A DNA stretch of 64,000 bases from Medicago truncatula (lineage: Eukaryota; Streptophyta; Magnoliopsida; Fabales; Fabaceae), in contig NC_053047.1 in assembly GCF_003473485.1 (NCBI RefSeq), forward strand, positions 16,909,001 through 16,973,000, read 5' to 3'. Below the pieces are notes generated by a model. It made no database searches and was not told the origin of the DNA. It saw only the letters and a program-made list of their open reading frames with translations. Position 1 is the stretch's first letter. The number at the start of each line of letters is the position of its first letter. Below are positions 11,063 through 22,465 of this stretch, one piece after another. The position numbers and the translations under genes are program-made.

Positions 11063-14000
11063 GTTGAACCATAATAAACCCGTTGAACACAGTAATTCTA
11101 TGCCTCTTCCAAACTTTGAATTCCCGGTATATGAAGCCGAAGATGAGGAAGGTGATGACATACCATATGAGATTACTCGGTTACTTGAGCAAGAAAAGAA
11201 AGCCATTCAGCCTCACCAAGAAGAGATTGAGCTTATCAACATAGGTACCGAGGAAAACAAGCGAGAAATCAAGATTGGTGCTACTCTAGAGGAAGGGGTT
11301 AAACAGAAGGTCATCCAGCTCCTCCGGGAATATCCGGATATTTTTGCATGGTCCTATGAAGATATGCCAGGTCTAGACCCTACGATTGTGGAGCATCGGA
11401 TCCCCACCAAGCCTGAATGTCCTCCCGTCAGGCAGAAATTGAGAAGGACTCATCCTGATATGGCTCTCAAGATTAAGAGCGAGGTTCAGAAGCAAATTGA
11501 TGCGGGTTTCCTCATGACAGTTGAGTATCCTGAATGGGTTGCCAATATTGTGCCTGTGCCAAAGAAGGATGGTAAAGTCCGGATGTGTGTTGACTTCAGG
11601 GACTTGAACAAAGCCAGTCCAAAAGACAACTTTCCGTTACCTCATATCGATGTGCTTGTTGATAATACTGCTCAGTCTAAGGTGTTCTCCTTCATGGACG
11701 GTTTCTCCGGTTATAATCAGATCAAAATGTCTCCTGAAGATAGAGAAAAGACATCTTTTATCACTCCATGGGGTACCTTCTGCTACAAAGTGATGCCGTT
11801 CGGCCTAATCAATGCTGGTGCTACCTACCAAAGGGGAATGACTACTCTGTTTCATGACATGATTCACAAAGAGGTCGAAGTATATGTGGACGACATGATT
11901 GTGAAGTCAACAGATGAGGAGCAGCATGTTGAATATTTGACAAAGATGTTTGAAAGGTTGAGAAAATACAAGCTTCGATTGAATCCTAACAAATGTACAT
12001 TCGGCGTCAGATCCGGGAAGTTATTAGGCTTCATTGTCAGCCAAAAGGGCATTGAAGTCGATCCTGATAAAGTCCGGGCCATCCGAGAAATGCCAGCTCC
12101 ACAGACAGAGAAGCAAGTCAGAGGCTTCCTCGGACGTTTGAATTACATCTCTCGATTCATATCTCACATGACCGCAACTTGCGGGCCGATCTTCAAGCTA
12201 CTCAGGAAGAATCAGCCTATTGTATGGAATGATGAATGCCAAGAAGCTTTTGATAGCATCAAGAATTATCTGCTGGAACCACCTATCCTTGTCCCACCCG
12301 TGGAAGGAAGGCCTTTGATTATGTATTTGGCAGTGTTTGATGAATCCATGGGATGTGTACTTGGTCAACAAGATGAAACTGGGAAGAAAGAGCATGCTAT
12401 CTACTATCTGAGCAAGAAGTTCACCGATTGTGAAACTCGGTACACAATGCTTGAGAAGACTTGTTGTGCTTTAGCTTGGGCTGCCAAACGCCTGCGTCAT
12501 TATTTGGTGAATCATACAACTTGGTTGATATCCAGAATGGATCCGATCAAGTATATCTTTGAGAAAGCTGCTGTTACTGGAAAGATTGCACGCTGGCAGA
12601 TGCTTTTGTCTGAATATGATATTGTGTTCAAAACTCAAAAGGCAATCAAAGGTAGCATTCTTGCCGATCATCTTGCTTACCAACCTCTTGATGATTATCA
12701 ACCAATTGAGTTCGACTTCCCCGATGAAGAGATCATGTATTTGAAATCCAAAGACTGCGACGAACCGTTGATTGAGGAAGGTCCAGATCCCAATAGCAAG
12801 TGGGGTTTAGTCTTTGATGGTGCTGTCAATGCTTATGGTAAAGGAATTGGGGCAGTCATTGTATCCCCACAGGGGCATCACATTCCTTTTACCGCCAGAA
12901 TTCTGTTCGAATGTACCAACAACATGGCTGAGTATGAAGCATGTATTTTTGGGATCGAGGAAGCAATTGACATGAGAATCAAACACCTCGACATCTATGG
13001 AGATTCTGCGCTCGTCATCAATCAGATAAAGGGTGAGTGGGAGACCCACCATGCTAAGTTGATTCCTTATCGTGATTATGCGAGACGTTTGCTGACATAT
13101 TTTACAAGGGTTGAGCTGCACCATATTCCTCGTGATGAGAACCAAATGGCTGATGCTCTTGCTACTCTATCTTCCATGTTTCGAGTAAACCATTGGAATG
13201 ACGTGCCATTAATCAAAGTGCAACGCCTTGAAAGACCTTCGCATGTGTTTGCTATTGGGGATGTGATCGATCAGGCTGGTGAAAATGTGGTTGACTATAA
13301 ACCCTGGTATTACGACATTAAACAGTTCTTGCTGAGCCGTGAGTATCCGCCGGGTGCTTCCAAACAAGACAAGAAGACCCTGAGAAGATTGGCCAGCAGA
13401 TTTCTGTTAGATGGAGATATTATGTACAAGAGAAACTATGACATGGTGTTGTTAAGATGTGTTGATGAGCATGAAGCGGAGCAGTTAATGCATGATGTAC
13501 ATGACGGTACCTTCGGGACCCATGCTACAGGGCATACTATGTCAAGGAAGTTGTTACGAGCAGGTTACTACTGGATGGCCATGGAGCATGATTGCTACCA
13601 GTACGCCAGAAAGTGCCACAAATGTCAAATCTATGCTGATAAGATTCATGTGCCTCCGCACGCTCTCAATGTTATTTCATCCCCATGGCCGTTCTCAATG
13701 TGGGGCATCGACATGATTGGAAGAATTGAACCGAAGGCTTCAAATGGTCATCGTTTCATCTTAGTGGCAATTGACTACTTCACCAAGTGGGTTGAAGCAG
13801 CATCTTATACCAATGTGACCAAGCAAGTGGTAGCTAAGTTTATCAAGAACAACATCATATGCCGGTACGGTGTTCCCAGCAAGATTATTACCGACAATGG
13901 TACCAACCTGAACAACAATGTGGTGCAAGCTCTTTGTGAAGAATTCAAAATTGAGCATCATAACTCTTCTCCCTATAGACCTCAGATGAATGGTGCAGTT

Positions 14001-14552
14001 GAGGCCGCCAACAAGAATATCAAGAGAATTGTCCAGAAGATGGTAACCACTTACAAGGACTGGCATGAGATGTTACCCTATGCTCTGCATGGCTACCGTA
14101 CTACCGTGCGCAGTTCAACCGGGGCAACCCCTTTCTCTCTTGTATATGGTATGGAAGCAGTTCTTCCTTTGGAAGTGGAGATCCCGTCTCTCCGTGTGAT
14201 CATGGAAGCAAAGTTATCTGAGGCTGAATGGTGCCAAAGCCGGTATGATCAGTTAAATTTGATTGAAGAAAAACGCATGGATGCCATGGCTCGTGGACAG
14301 TCGTATCAAGCAAGAATGAAGACTGCTTTTGACAAGAAAGTCCATCCTCGAGAATTCAAGGTAGGGGAACTTGTATTGAAAAGGAGGATAGGCCAGCAAC
14401 CCGACCCAAAGGGCAAGTGGACGCCTAACTATGAAGGTCCTTATGTTGTCAAGAAGGCCTTCTCCGGTGGTGCTTTAATCCTTACACACATGGATGGTGT
14501 AGAACTTCCAAATCCAGTGAATGCCGATATAGTCAAGAAATACTTTGCCTAG
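11063..14552 (+). CDS. Ogre Pol: reverse transcriptase, RNase H, second RNase H, integrase
   Basis: This is the pol exon (about 1162 codons), entered by splicing rather than by its own start; the frame opens at 11064 with TTG. Counting from there, the reverse transcriptase spans about residues 130-330 with the catalytic YVDD at 274-277. The connection and first RNase H follow. A second RNase H of the archaeal type, typical of the Tat lineage, starts with FDGAVNA near 582 and runs to about 705. The integrase has an HHCC zinc region (about 805-855) and a DD35E triad at D883, D944 and E980, then a GPY/F-like C-terminal segment ending before TAG at 14550-14552. I see no frameshift or internal stop, so the enzyme could be active. 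Confidence 0.95.
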
Positions 14553-14574
14553 AAATCTGAAAAGAACAGCGTGG

Positions 14575-14770
14575 TAGGTCGAAAACCCGAAAGGGCGGCC
14601 TAGGCAAAAATGCGCTTCCCGGTGGATCGAAAACCCGAAAGGGCGGTCCAGGCAAAAATAAGGGACAAAAAGAAACAAATATGAAAAGCTCGCTGAGATT
14701 GTACACAACTCAGGCAAGAATGAGCGTCTCGATGAGCCGAAAACCCGGAAGGGCGGTTCATGCAAAAATG
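14575..14770 (+). repeat. Hairpin array A, first cluster (three modules)
   Basis: Modules begin at 14575, 14624 and 14734. Each has an outer stem of about six pairs, four A residues, a CCC stem, a GAAA or GGAA loop, a GGG stem, the returning outer stem and then a conserved GGCAAAAATG-like tail. Outer stems differ between copies but stay paired: TAGGTCG/CGGCCTA, GGATCG/CGGTCC, GAGCCG/CGGTTC. A decayed fourth copy is visible around 14691-14722. Confidence 0.85.
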
Positions 14771-15310
14771 AGATTGAAACAAAAGGCAAGTAACTATATC
14801 TAGTCAACCACCGTCTCCCTTGGGGCATCTGCAGCTGTTAATGACCATCTTCATCTGAAGTTTCTGTACTTATGAATTCAAAGTTTTTTGGGAAATGTAA
14901 TGATTACTGTGTTCAATGTACCACCAACCAATAAAATTACCATTTTCCAAGCTTTGTGAATCCATGGAGTCACGCCTTCGGCTGACCACCACTCTTATAC
15001 ATCAAATTGGGCCTGTGCTTTTGTTTAAAACTCTATTTTCTTCTATTTTCAAAGCTATATACAAATCATTTTCCTTCTATTTTGATAATGACAATGCTTG
15101 AAACAAACATTTTGAAAATTGAAAACCTTTTGTCTATTTTGAAAAGCAAACCTGAGCAACAGGGTACATTCAAACGAAACATGCATAAGCGAGAGTATGT
15201 CGATGTCTATTTCAATATATGTTACAAGCAGGTTCTCCTCCAAGATAATCTGTGGTCAATGGCAAGAATGAAAAAACAGAATGAAAATGCATGAAAATGA
15301 ATGAGCTCGC

Positions 15311-15461
15311 TAAGTTGAAAACCCGAAAGGGCGACTTAGGCAAAAATGAGCACCCCGCTGGATTGACAACCCGAAAGGGCAGTTCAGGCAAAAATGGGGC
15401 ATTGAAAAGAATTTATTGCCCCGGTGGATCGAAAACCCGAAAGGGCGATCCAGGCAAAAAT
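15311..15461 (+). repeat. Hairpin array A, second cluster (three modules)
   Basis: Modules begin at 15311, 15360 and 15426 and have the same plan as the first cluster: TAAGTTG/CGACTTA, GGATTG/CAGTTC and GGATCG/CGATCC outer stems around CCCGAAAGGG, followed by a CAGGCAAAAATG tail. Changes in the arms preserve Watson-Crick or G-U pairing. Confidence 0.85.
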
Positions 15462-16024
15462 GGGATGCAAAAAATGATGAATGAAAATTGAGAAAATAAC
15501 ATGCAAAAAGCATTGACCACAGATGCAATATCTACGACATGCCCAGCACAACGGCGTTTTCCCCGGTGGAGTCTCTCAAGATTCTATCCCCAAGCAAGTT
15601 GTTTAGTTACCTGCCCTCAGCCATGGTTCCGATACGTCTCCCAACGACGTCATCTCCAAAGAGGATTTCCAAGAATGTGTAATATAGCACGAGCCACTAC
15701 GTGCCCAACACTCTAATGTCTTGTCTTCCCCGTGAAGTCGTGCCTACAAAATGCCAATAGTCATGCATTACAAGCATTCATACATGCATAATCATGCATA
15801 TTACGTACCCGTGCACTTAATGAATCTTTTATATCATCCGTGCATATTGCATTTCCAATATCAACATCAGTCTCAATTCGATACTCATGTCAGGTTCTCT
15901 GTCAAAGCCTTGTGAGTCAATAATATCGGTCAATTTCTACCTTTCAATTCAAATCGACGTCAAGTCAATCTCAATTTATATTTTGTCAAAAAAAAACCAA
16001 TCCCCAGTGAATATGTTTCTGTTC

Positions 16025-16595
16025 GGTCAAGTGGCTAGTTCAAGTCCAAGAACAGCTTGTACCTATCAATTTGCTTATGTTATCGGTCGAGTGCCCAGCT
16101 CAATCCAAGAGCAGCTTGTACCTGTCAATATGTTTCCGTTTGGTCAAGTGCCCAGCTCAATCCAAGAGCAGCTTGTACCTGTCAATATGTTTCCGTTTGG
16201 TCAAGTGCCCAGCTCAATCCAAGAGCAGCTTGTACCTATCTATCTGTTTGTCTCCGGTGGAGTAACCAGTTCGCATCCAAGAACAAGCTCGCACCTGTCT
16301 ATTTGCCTTGCTTTCAGTCGAGTAACCAGTTCGAATCCTTAAGAACAACTCGTACTTGCCAATTTTCTCTTTTTCCCAGTCGGGTCACCAGTTCGAATCC
16401 ATAAGAACAACTCGCACTTTCCAATATCCCCAAGTGAGTTACCAGTTCGAATCCATAAGAATAACTCATGTTTGTCCAGTAACCTCTATCCCCTGTGAAG
16501 TGACCAGTTCGAATCCATAAGAACAACTCGCAGTTGTCTGTTTGTTTCATTCCCGGTCAAGTGGCTAGTTCGAATCCAAGAACAGCTTGTACCTG
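16025..16595 (+). repeat. Hairpin array B, about ten modules of 57-62 bp
   Basis: Three adjacent units start their GTGCCCAG core at 16091, 16148 and 16205, an exact 57-bp period; the other units are slightly longer and more diverged. Each unit has an outer stem (CAAGT with GCTTG, or CGAGT with ACTCG) and an inner stem (GTTC with GAAC, or GCTC with GAGC) around an AATCC-containing loop. Because 57 is a multiple of three, spurious frames stay open across the array. Confidence 0.88.
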
Positions 16596-16861
16596 TCCAA
16601 CTTGTTTCTAGTTTCCCGTTACTCTGCTATTCACTATCTTTGTCAATGTCTACCAATCCCGCAATGGATACGACATATTTTGTTAATTCCAATCTCCATG
16701 AGGTCTTGCATTTATAATCCAAATGATGCATAGCATGCATATTATTTGAAAATGGGTAGGCGTATTTTTACGTCCAAACACAGTGCAAATGTTAATATTT
16801 AAGTATCTTCGTCCTGTCAAGCCAAAGACTCCGTCTCTTGACTCTCCAGACAAAGAAACTT

Positions 16862-16874
16862 AAATAGGGGCAGC
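16862..16874 (+). promoter_or_regulatory. Ogre polypurine tract
   Basis: AAATAGGGGCAGC lies directly before the TGTTAT start of the 3' LTR, where plus-strand synthesis primes in LTR retroelements. Confidence 0.65.
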
Positions 16875-19800
16875 TGTTATACCCTGTTTTTGGACCTAAA
16901 AATACTGGGCCCAATTTCATTTCAAACTTTGTCAATTATCAAATTTCAACTACACAGTTCAAATTGTCTCTGCCTCGCAGTTTTTTTTCAATCACAATTT
17001 TACCTATGTTTTTCTTGCATAAAACCTTTCGAAATGTCTTTACTTGTCTTGTAAGTCATTCAAAAGTGTCTCTGAATCATTACATTGCTTTTTCTACAGT
17101 TTATTTCAAAATTTGCAAAAAAGGTCATACAGAAGGGTATTTTGGTCATTTCCTGCAGTGGGACCCATTTTCATCCTTGTGACTGTCTCTGAGTCTTTCT
17201 CAGAATTTTTTAACATTTCATCAGTAAACCTTGTTAAAATTCATTTCAAACTTGCGTCTGAGTCAGTGTCAAGTCTGTTTGAGTCAGTTTAGGTCATTTT
17301 TAGCCCTAGGGGCATTTTGGTCATTTCACACGAAATTTTGACATAGGGAGGTTACTTTGAAGTACCTCATTTAGGCCATTGGTTCGTTTTAGTCCGTTTT
17401 GTCAGTTTTATTTTTGTTTCGCTTTACGTTTAGTCAAATTACATATTTTAATTCATTTTTATTTTTACTTTGCATTTTAAATCCTTCAACTTTTTAAAAT
17501 TGCATTTAAGTCCAAACTGTCCAATCTTTATGTTCTTTTTAGTTCTATTTTTAAAATTGCAGTCCAGTCCCATATTTTACAAAATTGCAGGGAGGTCCTC
17601 AAAGTCCAAAACTGCAAGGCCGTGCCATTTTTTTTTCCAGATCCAGGTGTCCTGTTCTCATTGGTTCAGATGCACACTTGTCAGCTATAAAAGCAACACA
17701 GTGGCAATGAATTTCACACGTTTTCCATTCATCAAGTGCCAACTCATAAACACAGAATCACACTCTCTCTCTTGTCAGTTACGAATCAAACAGAAAAAGC
17801 TTCAACATTCATCAATGGCGAAAACCTAAACCACTTCCAGAACGCAAAATCCAGAAAAGCTGAACTGGTTTGTTACTGCAATTCTCAGTGATTCAATTGA
17901 ATCATCATCACTGAATTGCAGACTCTGCAATTCGAAGCACGAGCTCTTCACCTATGGCAAAAAGCTACGAGTGCTGATCGCAGAGATTCGAAGGAAGAAG
18001 AAGAAAAGAAGTTAGGGTTTACACCGAAGAAGATGAAGATTCAAGGCTAGCAAGGACCACACTGATTTATTTTCAGTCTCCAGAAACGAAATCAGATCAA
18101 AACAGAAACAAGATTTGAAGATTTTCTGAAGAAATCAACAATCTCCATACAAACTCAGGTAAACACGTGAATCTTCATCATTCTCATCATCAAAGTCAAT
18201 AACAAACTCAGAGAAGATGTAGATCTGTGAAGTTGAAAACATTTAAGCCAAAAAACCTAAAAGATTTCCAAAAACCGTAACACCAAAAGCGCAGATCTAC
18301 ATCATCCAGACCGTTAATCTCTTCATCTTTTCGTAAAAAGGACCATCAGTACGTGAATCAACAGAATCTCAAAAAAGATTCAAAGAATTTCATCAAAAAG
18401 AGCAAACCCTAATTTTGCGAAAAAACGTAAGTGAGAAGACCAGATTCGCGTTGATTCACGTAGTGTTTGTAAAAACCAAGGCCAGAACCGTAATCGCAAT
18501 GAAAAGACGAAGAGAATGATGTGATTTTCATCAGATTCTGGGTTGAAAGCTCGCCGGAACCCTAGGGAGCTCACCGGAGAAGATGAAGGTTCCGGCGAGC
18601 CTACGGTGGCTCCAGCCAGACCTTCATCTCTCACGGTGGCTCAACCCAGAATCCGGTGAGCTTATGTTAGAGAGAAGAGAGAGAAGCTCTGAGTGTAGAG
18701 AGAGAAAGGTTTTGTAAAAATGAAAAAACCGGTGCTAGCTTGTTTATATAGGCAACTGAACCGGACCGGTTCAAGACCGGTCCAATCCCTTCAATCCTGA
18801 GCGTTGGATCTAGGGTTTCCTTCCCTGGATCAATCCAACGCTCCCTGTGCATCCGGATCTTTTAGTGATTGGGCTTTGGTTTGGGCTTAGTTTTCCTTTA
18901 CGTTTTTTTGTTTTTTCTGCTATTTGCACTGTTTTTCTTTGCTATTTGAACCTATGTCTTGATTTAAAAATCTTGATAAATTTCCTAGAAAATCCATGCT
19001 TACTTCTTGACATTTTCTTGATGTTTTATGGCATTTTTGCACGCTGGAATTGGCAAAATTCTTGTATGATTAATCCATGGCATTTTAATTCTTTCTTGGA
19101 TTATTTCTTATGATTGTTTTGTCAATTCTATCATTGATTTGTGAAAATGTGATAAAGGCCATTTGATATGTTAATGTGAGGTGCTCACACCTACGATCCT
19201 ATCTTGATTTTGCTGTTTTAAATGGATTCATGAAACCTTGATTGTATGAGCAACGTATGCATATTCTAGAAAGTAATAAGATGCTAATTCTATCTCAAAA
19301 TTGGCATGAAACTAAGCTTGTTTGTTTCTAATGATCCCATAATTATAGCTTGAGATAAAAGAAACTATTTCAAACTTGCTATAGCATGAGAATTAGAAGC
19401 TACAAATGCCTTAGTTCTTATATCAAAATTTTGGGTTTTTATTACCATTTTATTACTATCTTTATGGCATTTTATGCGTCTTTGCCTCTTGCTACTCTTT
19501 ATGCTTTATTTCATTAACAAGTTTATTTCCATGTTTCATGCATCCCATTTAGCATTCCCTCCACTTTCTTTAGCCTAGCATTTATCTTTTGCAAGTTTTA
19601 ATTCATTTGGTAATGTAATTTGTTATCATTGGTTTGTAGCTTGGCAAAGGGGCAATAGAATGTATTTAGGCAATTTTTGTAATATGGACTATGGACACTA
19701 TGACGCACCGACACGCACACACTCACCTTAGATGTATGCGTAGGATTGTATGGTTAGATGAGCGCTTAGGTTTGAACACTTAGAGAAAATCCATCTTTTT

Positions 19801-20411
19801 CCAAAAAAGAACAATTGAACTTCACTTCAAAAATTTTCATAATAAATATGAAGTCAACACTTCATTTTTTTTTCTTTTCTTTTTCTTAAGAAAAATTCAA
19901 TTCATCTTAATCATTTAGACTTTCTTTTTAATCACTAATCAAACCTCACTTTTTGCTAAATCTAATGCCCTTGAGGCCTCTCATCTCTATTCTTCAAAAC
20001 CTCTTTTCAAACTTAAAATCAACCAATAAAAACAAAAAACCATTTTTGAGAATGAACTACGAACGGTTTTGATCCCTTAAAAGGGTACGTAGGCAATGAG
20101 TCAAAACTCATCCAAGCCGAAATAAAAATCAAATTCTACTTCTTCTCACCCCCCATTCTTAACTAATCACACCTTCATTTTTTACAAATAGTCTCTAAAA
20201 ATAAAGCGTAGAAATAAACTTAGGAGAGCGGTTCTTATGGAATACCATAATCGCTCCGGGTGCCTCACACCTTCCCGTAGCGAAAACGACCCCCGAATTC
20301 GGAAACTCAAGGGTTTTTCTCCTTTTACCCTTCCCAAGAAAAAAGAGAGATATCAACGGTCGAAAGGTTCAAGTCCAATTAATGGCTTGGCACCCAAAAA
20401 CCATGATAACA
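16875..20411 (+). repeat. Ogre 3' LTR
   Basis: This is the second copy of the LTR, 3537 bp, starting TGTTATACCC and ending CATGATAACA. It differs from the left copy by three substitutions that I could see and by one T in a homopolymer (T9 here). It carries the same TATA box at 17686-17693. Confidence 0.95.
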
Positions 20412-20416
20412 CATAA
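20412..20416. repeat. Target site duplication of Ogre (right copy, CATAA)
   Basis: CATAA follows the 3' LTR end and matches 1556-1560. Confidence 0.95.
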
Positions 20417-21785
20417 TAATCTCGATTGTTGCCACGAAATACTTGCGTTTGCCTTGGATAAAGAGTGTAAATCAGTTGACATCTCATGTAAGTCCATTAT
20501 ATCCTCCTCGGACAAGTCATCCACCTCACCCCTAGCCTCCAAAACATCAATTTGATTTTTTAGAGAAAGAATCTTGCCTGACAAATTATGAGAGTGAGTT
20601 AAATGACATTCTTTAAGGGCCATTTTGATATGTTTCAATTTTTCTTTTAAAACAAAGCCACCCCAGCCATCCAGTTGTAGAGACTGTAATTTTGAACGGA
20701 CAAACTGATGGTAACCAGGAAACTCAGACCAACACTTCAGCATGTGAACCGGATTTGGTCCCCAATTATGCTCATCAACTGACAAAACCAACGGATATTG
20801 GTCTGACAATCCACGCATGCAGGCAACCTGCAAACAATTAGGCCACCTATTGCACCACTCTTCTGATAATAAATAGCGATCGACACGACTCATAGAATTA
20901 CCATCTCCCTTGTACCAAGTAAAATTGTGGCCATGAAGAGGAAGATATACTAAAACATTGTTGTTAATAAAGCTATTAAAGGGGTCGCAATCTGAGGAGT
21001 GAATTGCAATCCCTCTCAATTTTCTTTCTTCCACACCTCGGACAGTATTAAAATCACCGCATAAACATATGTTTTTTTTCCACCAGCTTTTGGAGCTGCT
21101 CACTAAGAGAATTCCACAACAACTGCTTTGCCTCATTATCACAAGGAGCATATATATTGAACAAATAAAACTCATCATTAGAATCAGTGAAACATCCATG
21201 AATTATTAAGACATGCTCCAAACTGAACGACGCCACACATCCACAACAGAAGATTCCCATATGATTAATAAGCCTCCAGACGCCCCTACTGACGGGCGGA
21301 AAGAATAAGATTGGGTCTGAGAACCCCACAAAGAACATCATCAATAACGGCCATTTTCGTCTCTTGAATACAAACAATAGAAGGTTTCTTTTCATTGATT
21401 CCAGGAAAGGATCTTCATCACCCACTCTTCCTCCCCTTCTCAAACTCGGCCCTACAACTCACCTCTTCTTTGATCCCTCCTCTTCGACCTCCACTGTCTT
21501 CTTTTGAATTTTCCGACCTATTAACAACACTCGAAACTGATTGGCTTTGTCATTAAACAATTTGACCCCTAAAGACTTAGCAAAACAATTTACATCTTCC
21601 TTAACGACTTCATCTTTTCCCCACAACACCGCCCAATGCTTCCAATCATTATTAACTGAAGCAGATGAAGAGGATTCTAGAATATGTGACCCTTTAGTAA
21701 TTGCATATGTTATAGCATCTGATTTTTTCACCCCTCTGCGCCTATGAACCTTCTTCATTAAAATTCTTAGGATTTCTTTGCGGTC

Positions 21786-21790
21786 ATCAA
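21786..21790. repeat. Target site duplication of solo LTR (ATCAA)
   Basis: ATCAA precedes TGTAACGCCC and recurs at 23890-23894 after GGGTGTTACA. Confidence 0.9.
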
Positions 21791-22465
21791 TGTAACGCCC
21801 ACTTTTACTTAATTAATTATTTAATTGAGTCTAGACGAATTATATTATATTTATATAATATATGTGTGAATTATGATGATTTATGACGATTTAGATGATT
21901 TGGATGATTTGGGATGAGTTATGGGTTTTGATGATTTTTATGAGGTTATGAGGCTTATTTTATTGTTTAATAAAATAAGATTTGAAAATAAAATAAAATA
22001 TTTAGTTAAGGGTTGTTTTGAGATTTTAGAGAGTTTTGGGGGAGAAAGTGAGATAAGATAAGATTTTAGGAGGAGATATAAAAAGAGAAAACCTAGTCTT
22101 AGAAAAATTAGTACGTACGACTGTTTTTGGAGAAAAGGGAGAAAAAGCCATAGAAGGGAGAATCACCATAGAGAGCTGCGATTTCTTCATACAAGGTAAA
22201 GGTGAGACTAACTCTACAATTCTATTAATCATGTAATCCATCCAGTTGTAATTAGCAAGAATTAGGATTGAATTGGAGAAATCGAAAATTAGGTCAGATT
22301 CTTAGAATTGATGATTAAACGGTGAAAATTGATTAGATTGATGTAGAAACTGTCCTTTGACCTTAGATTATGATTAGGATGAATTCTGGAATTGAAATTA
22401 GGCTTAGAACCAAGAGATTAGATGAATTTTCGTAGAAAACTGCATTCTGCCCAAGCCTACATTCA

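Larger units (their letters stand above)
14553..16861 (+). other. Ogre 3' untranslated region
   Basis: About 2.3 kb of non-coding DNA lies between pol and the polypurine tract. It holds two sets of repeated hairpin modules (14575-15461 and 16025-16595). The stretch 14780-15290 and the stretch 15480-15990 have no gene; frames open there are short. Hypervariable 3' regions with tandem repeats are known in the Tat/Ogre lineage and have seeded satellite DNA in legumes. Confidence 0.85.
1561..20411 (+). mobile_element. Complete Ogre-type Ty3/gypsy LTR retrotransposon (18.85 kb)
   Basis: The element has LTRs of 3538 and 3537 bp with TGTTAT/ATAACA ends, a CATAA duplication, a tRNA primer site, an extra ORF1 upstream of gag, an intron between protease and reverse transcriptase, and long 3' untranslated DNA with repeats. 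This layout defines the Ogre branch of the Tat lineage, known from pea, vetch and Medicago. By eye the LTRs differ at only three substitutions and one T-run length (about 3503-3527, 4340, 4990 and 4551-4560 in the left copy), so insertion is recent. All recognisable catalytic motifs are present, so the copy may be autonomous. It is inserted into a minus-strand LINE. Confidence 0.95.
20412..21790 (-). pseudogene. LINE endonuclease segment (5' part of split LINE, broken)
   Basis: On the minus strand this encodes an N-terminal stretch (about 21758-21459) and an AP-endonuclease domain. Endonuclease landmarks are a QETKM motif near 21355-21365, NIYAPCDN near 21150, GDFN near 21050 and SRVDRYLLSEEW near 20880. 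They lie in different frames: one shift falls between about 21340 and 21235, another at the T8 run 21069-21076. The usual SDH motif reads SDQYP near 20800, so the catalytic histidine is replaced. The frame then runs into the linker before the RT domain and is cut by the Ogre at 20412, resuming at 1560 in phase. Confidence 0.88.

Noticed and set aside
10746..11090. Minus-strand frame of 114 codons across the Ogre intron
   Set aside because: It is the antisense of the T-rich intron; composition is phenylalanine-rich low complexity.
15887..16404. Overlapping frames of up to 151 codons with a 19-residue repeat
   Set aside because: The openness in three frames follows from the 57-bp tandem unit being a multiple of three; the covarying hairpins explain the sequence better than a protein.
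16025..16595. CRISPR array
   Set aside because: The units are degenerate over their whole length and have no unique spacers between constant repeats; the host is a plant.
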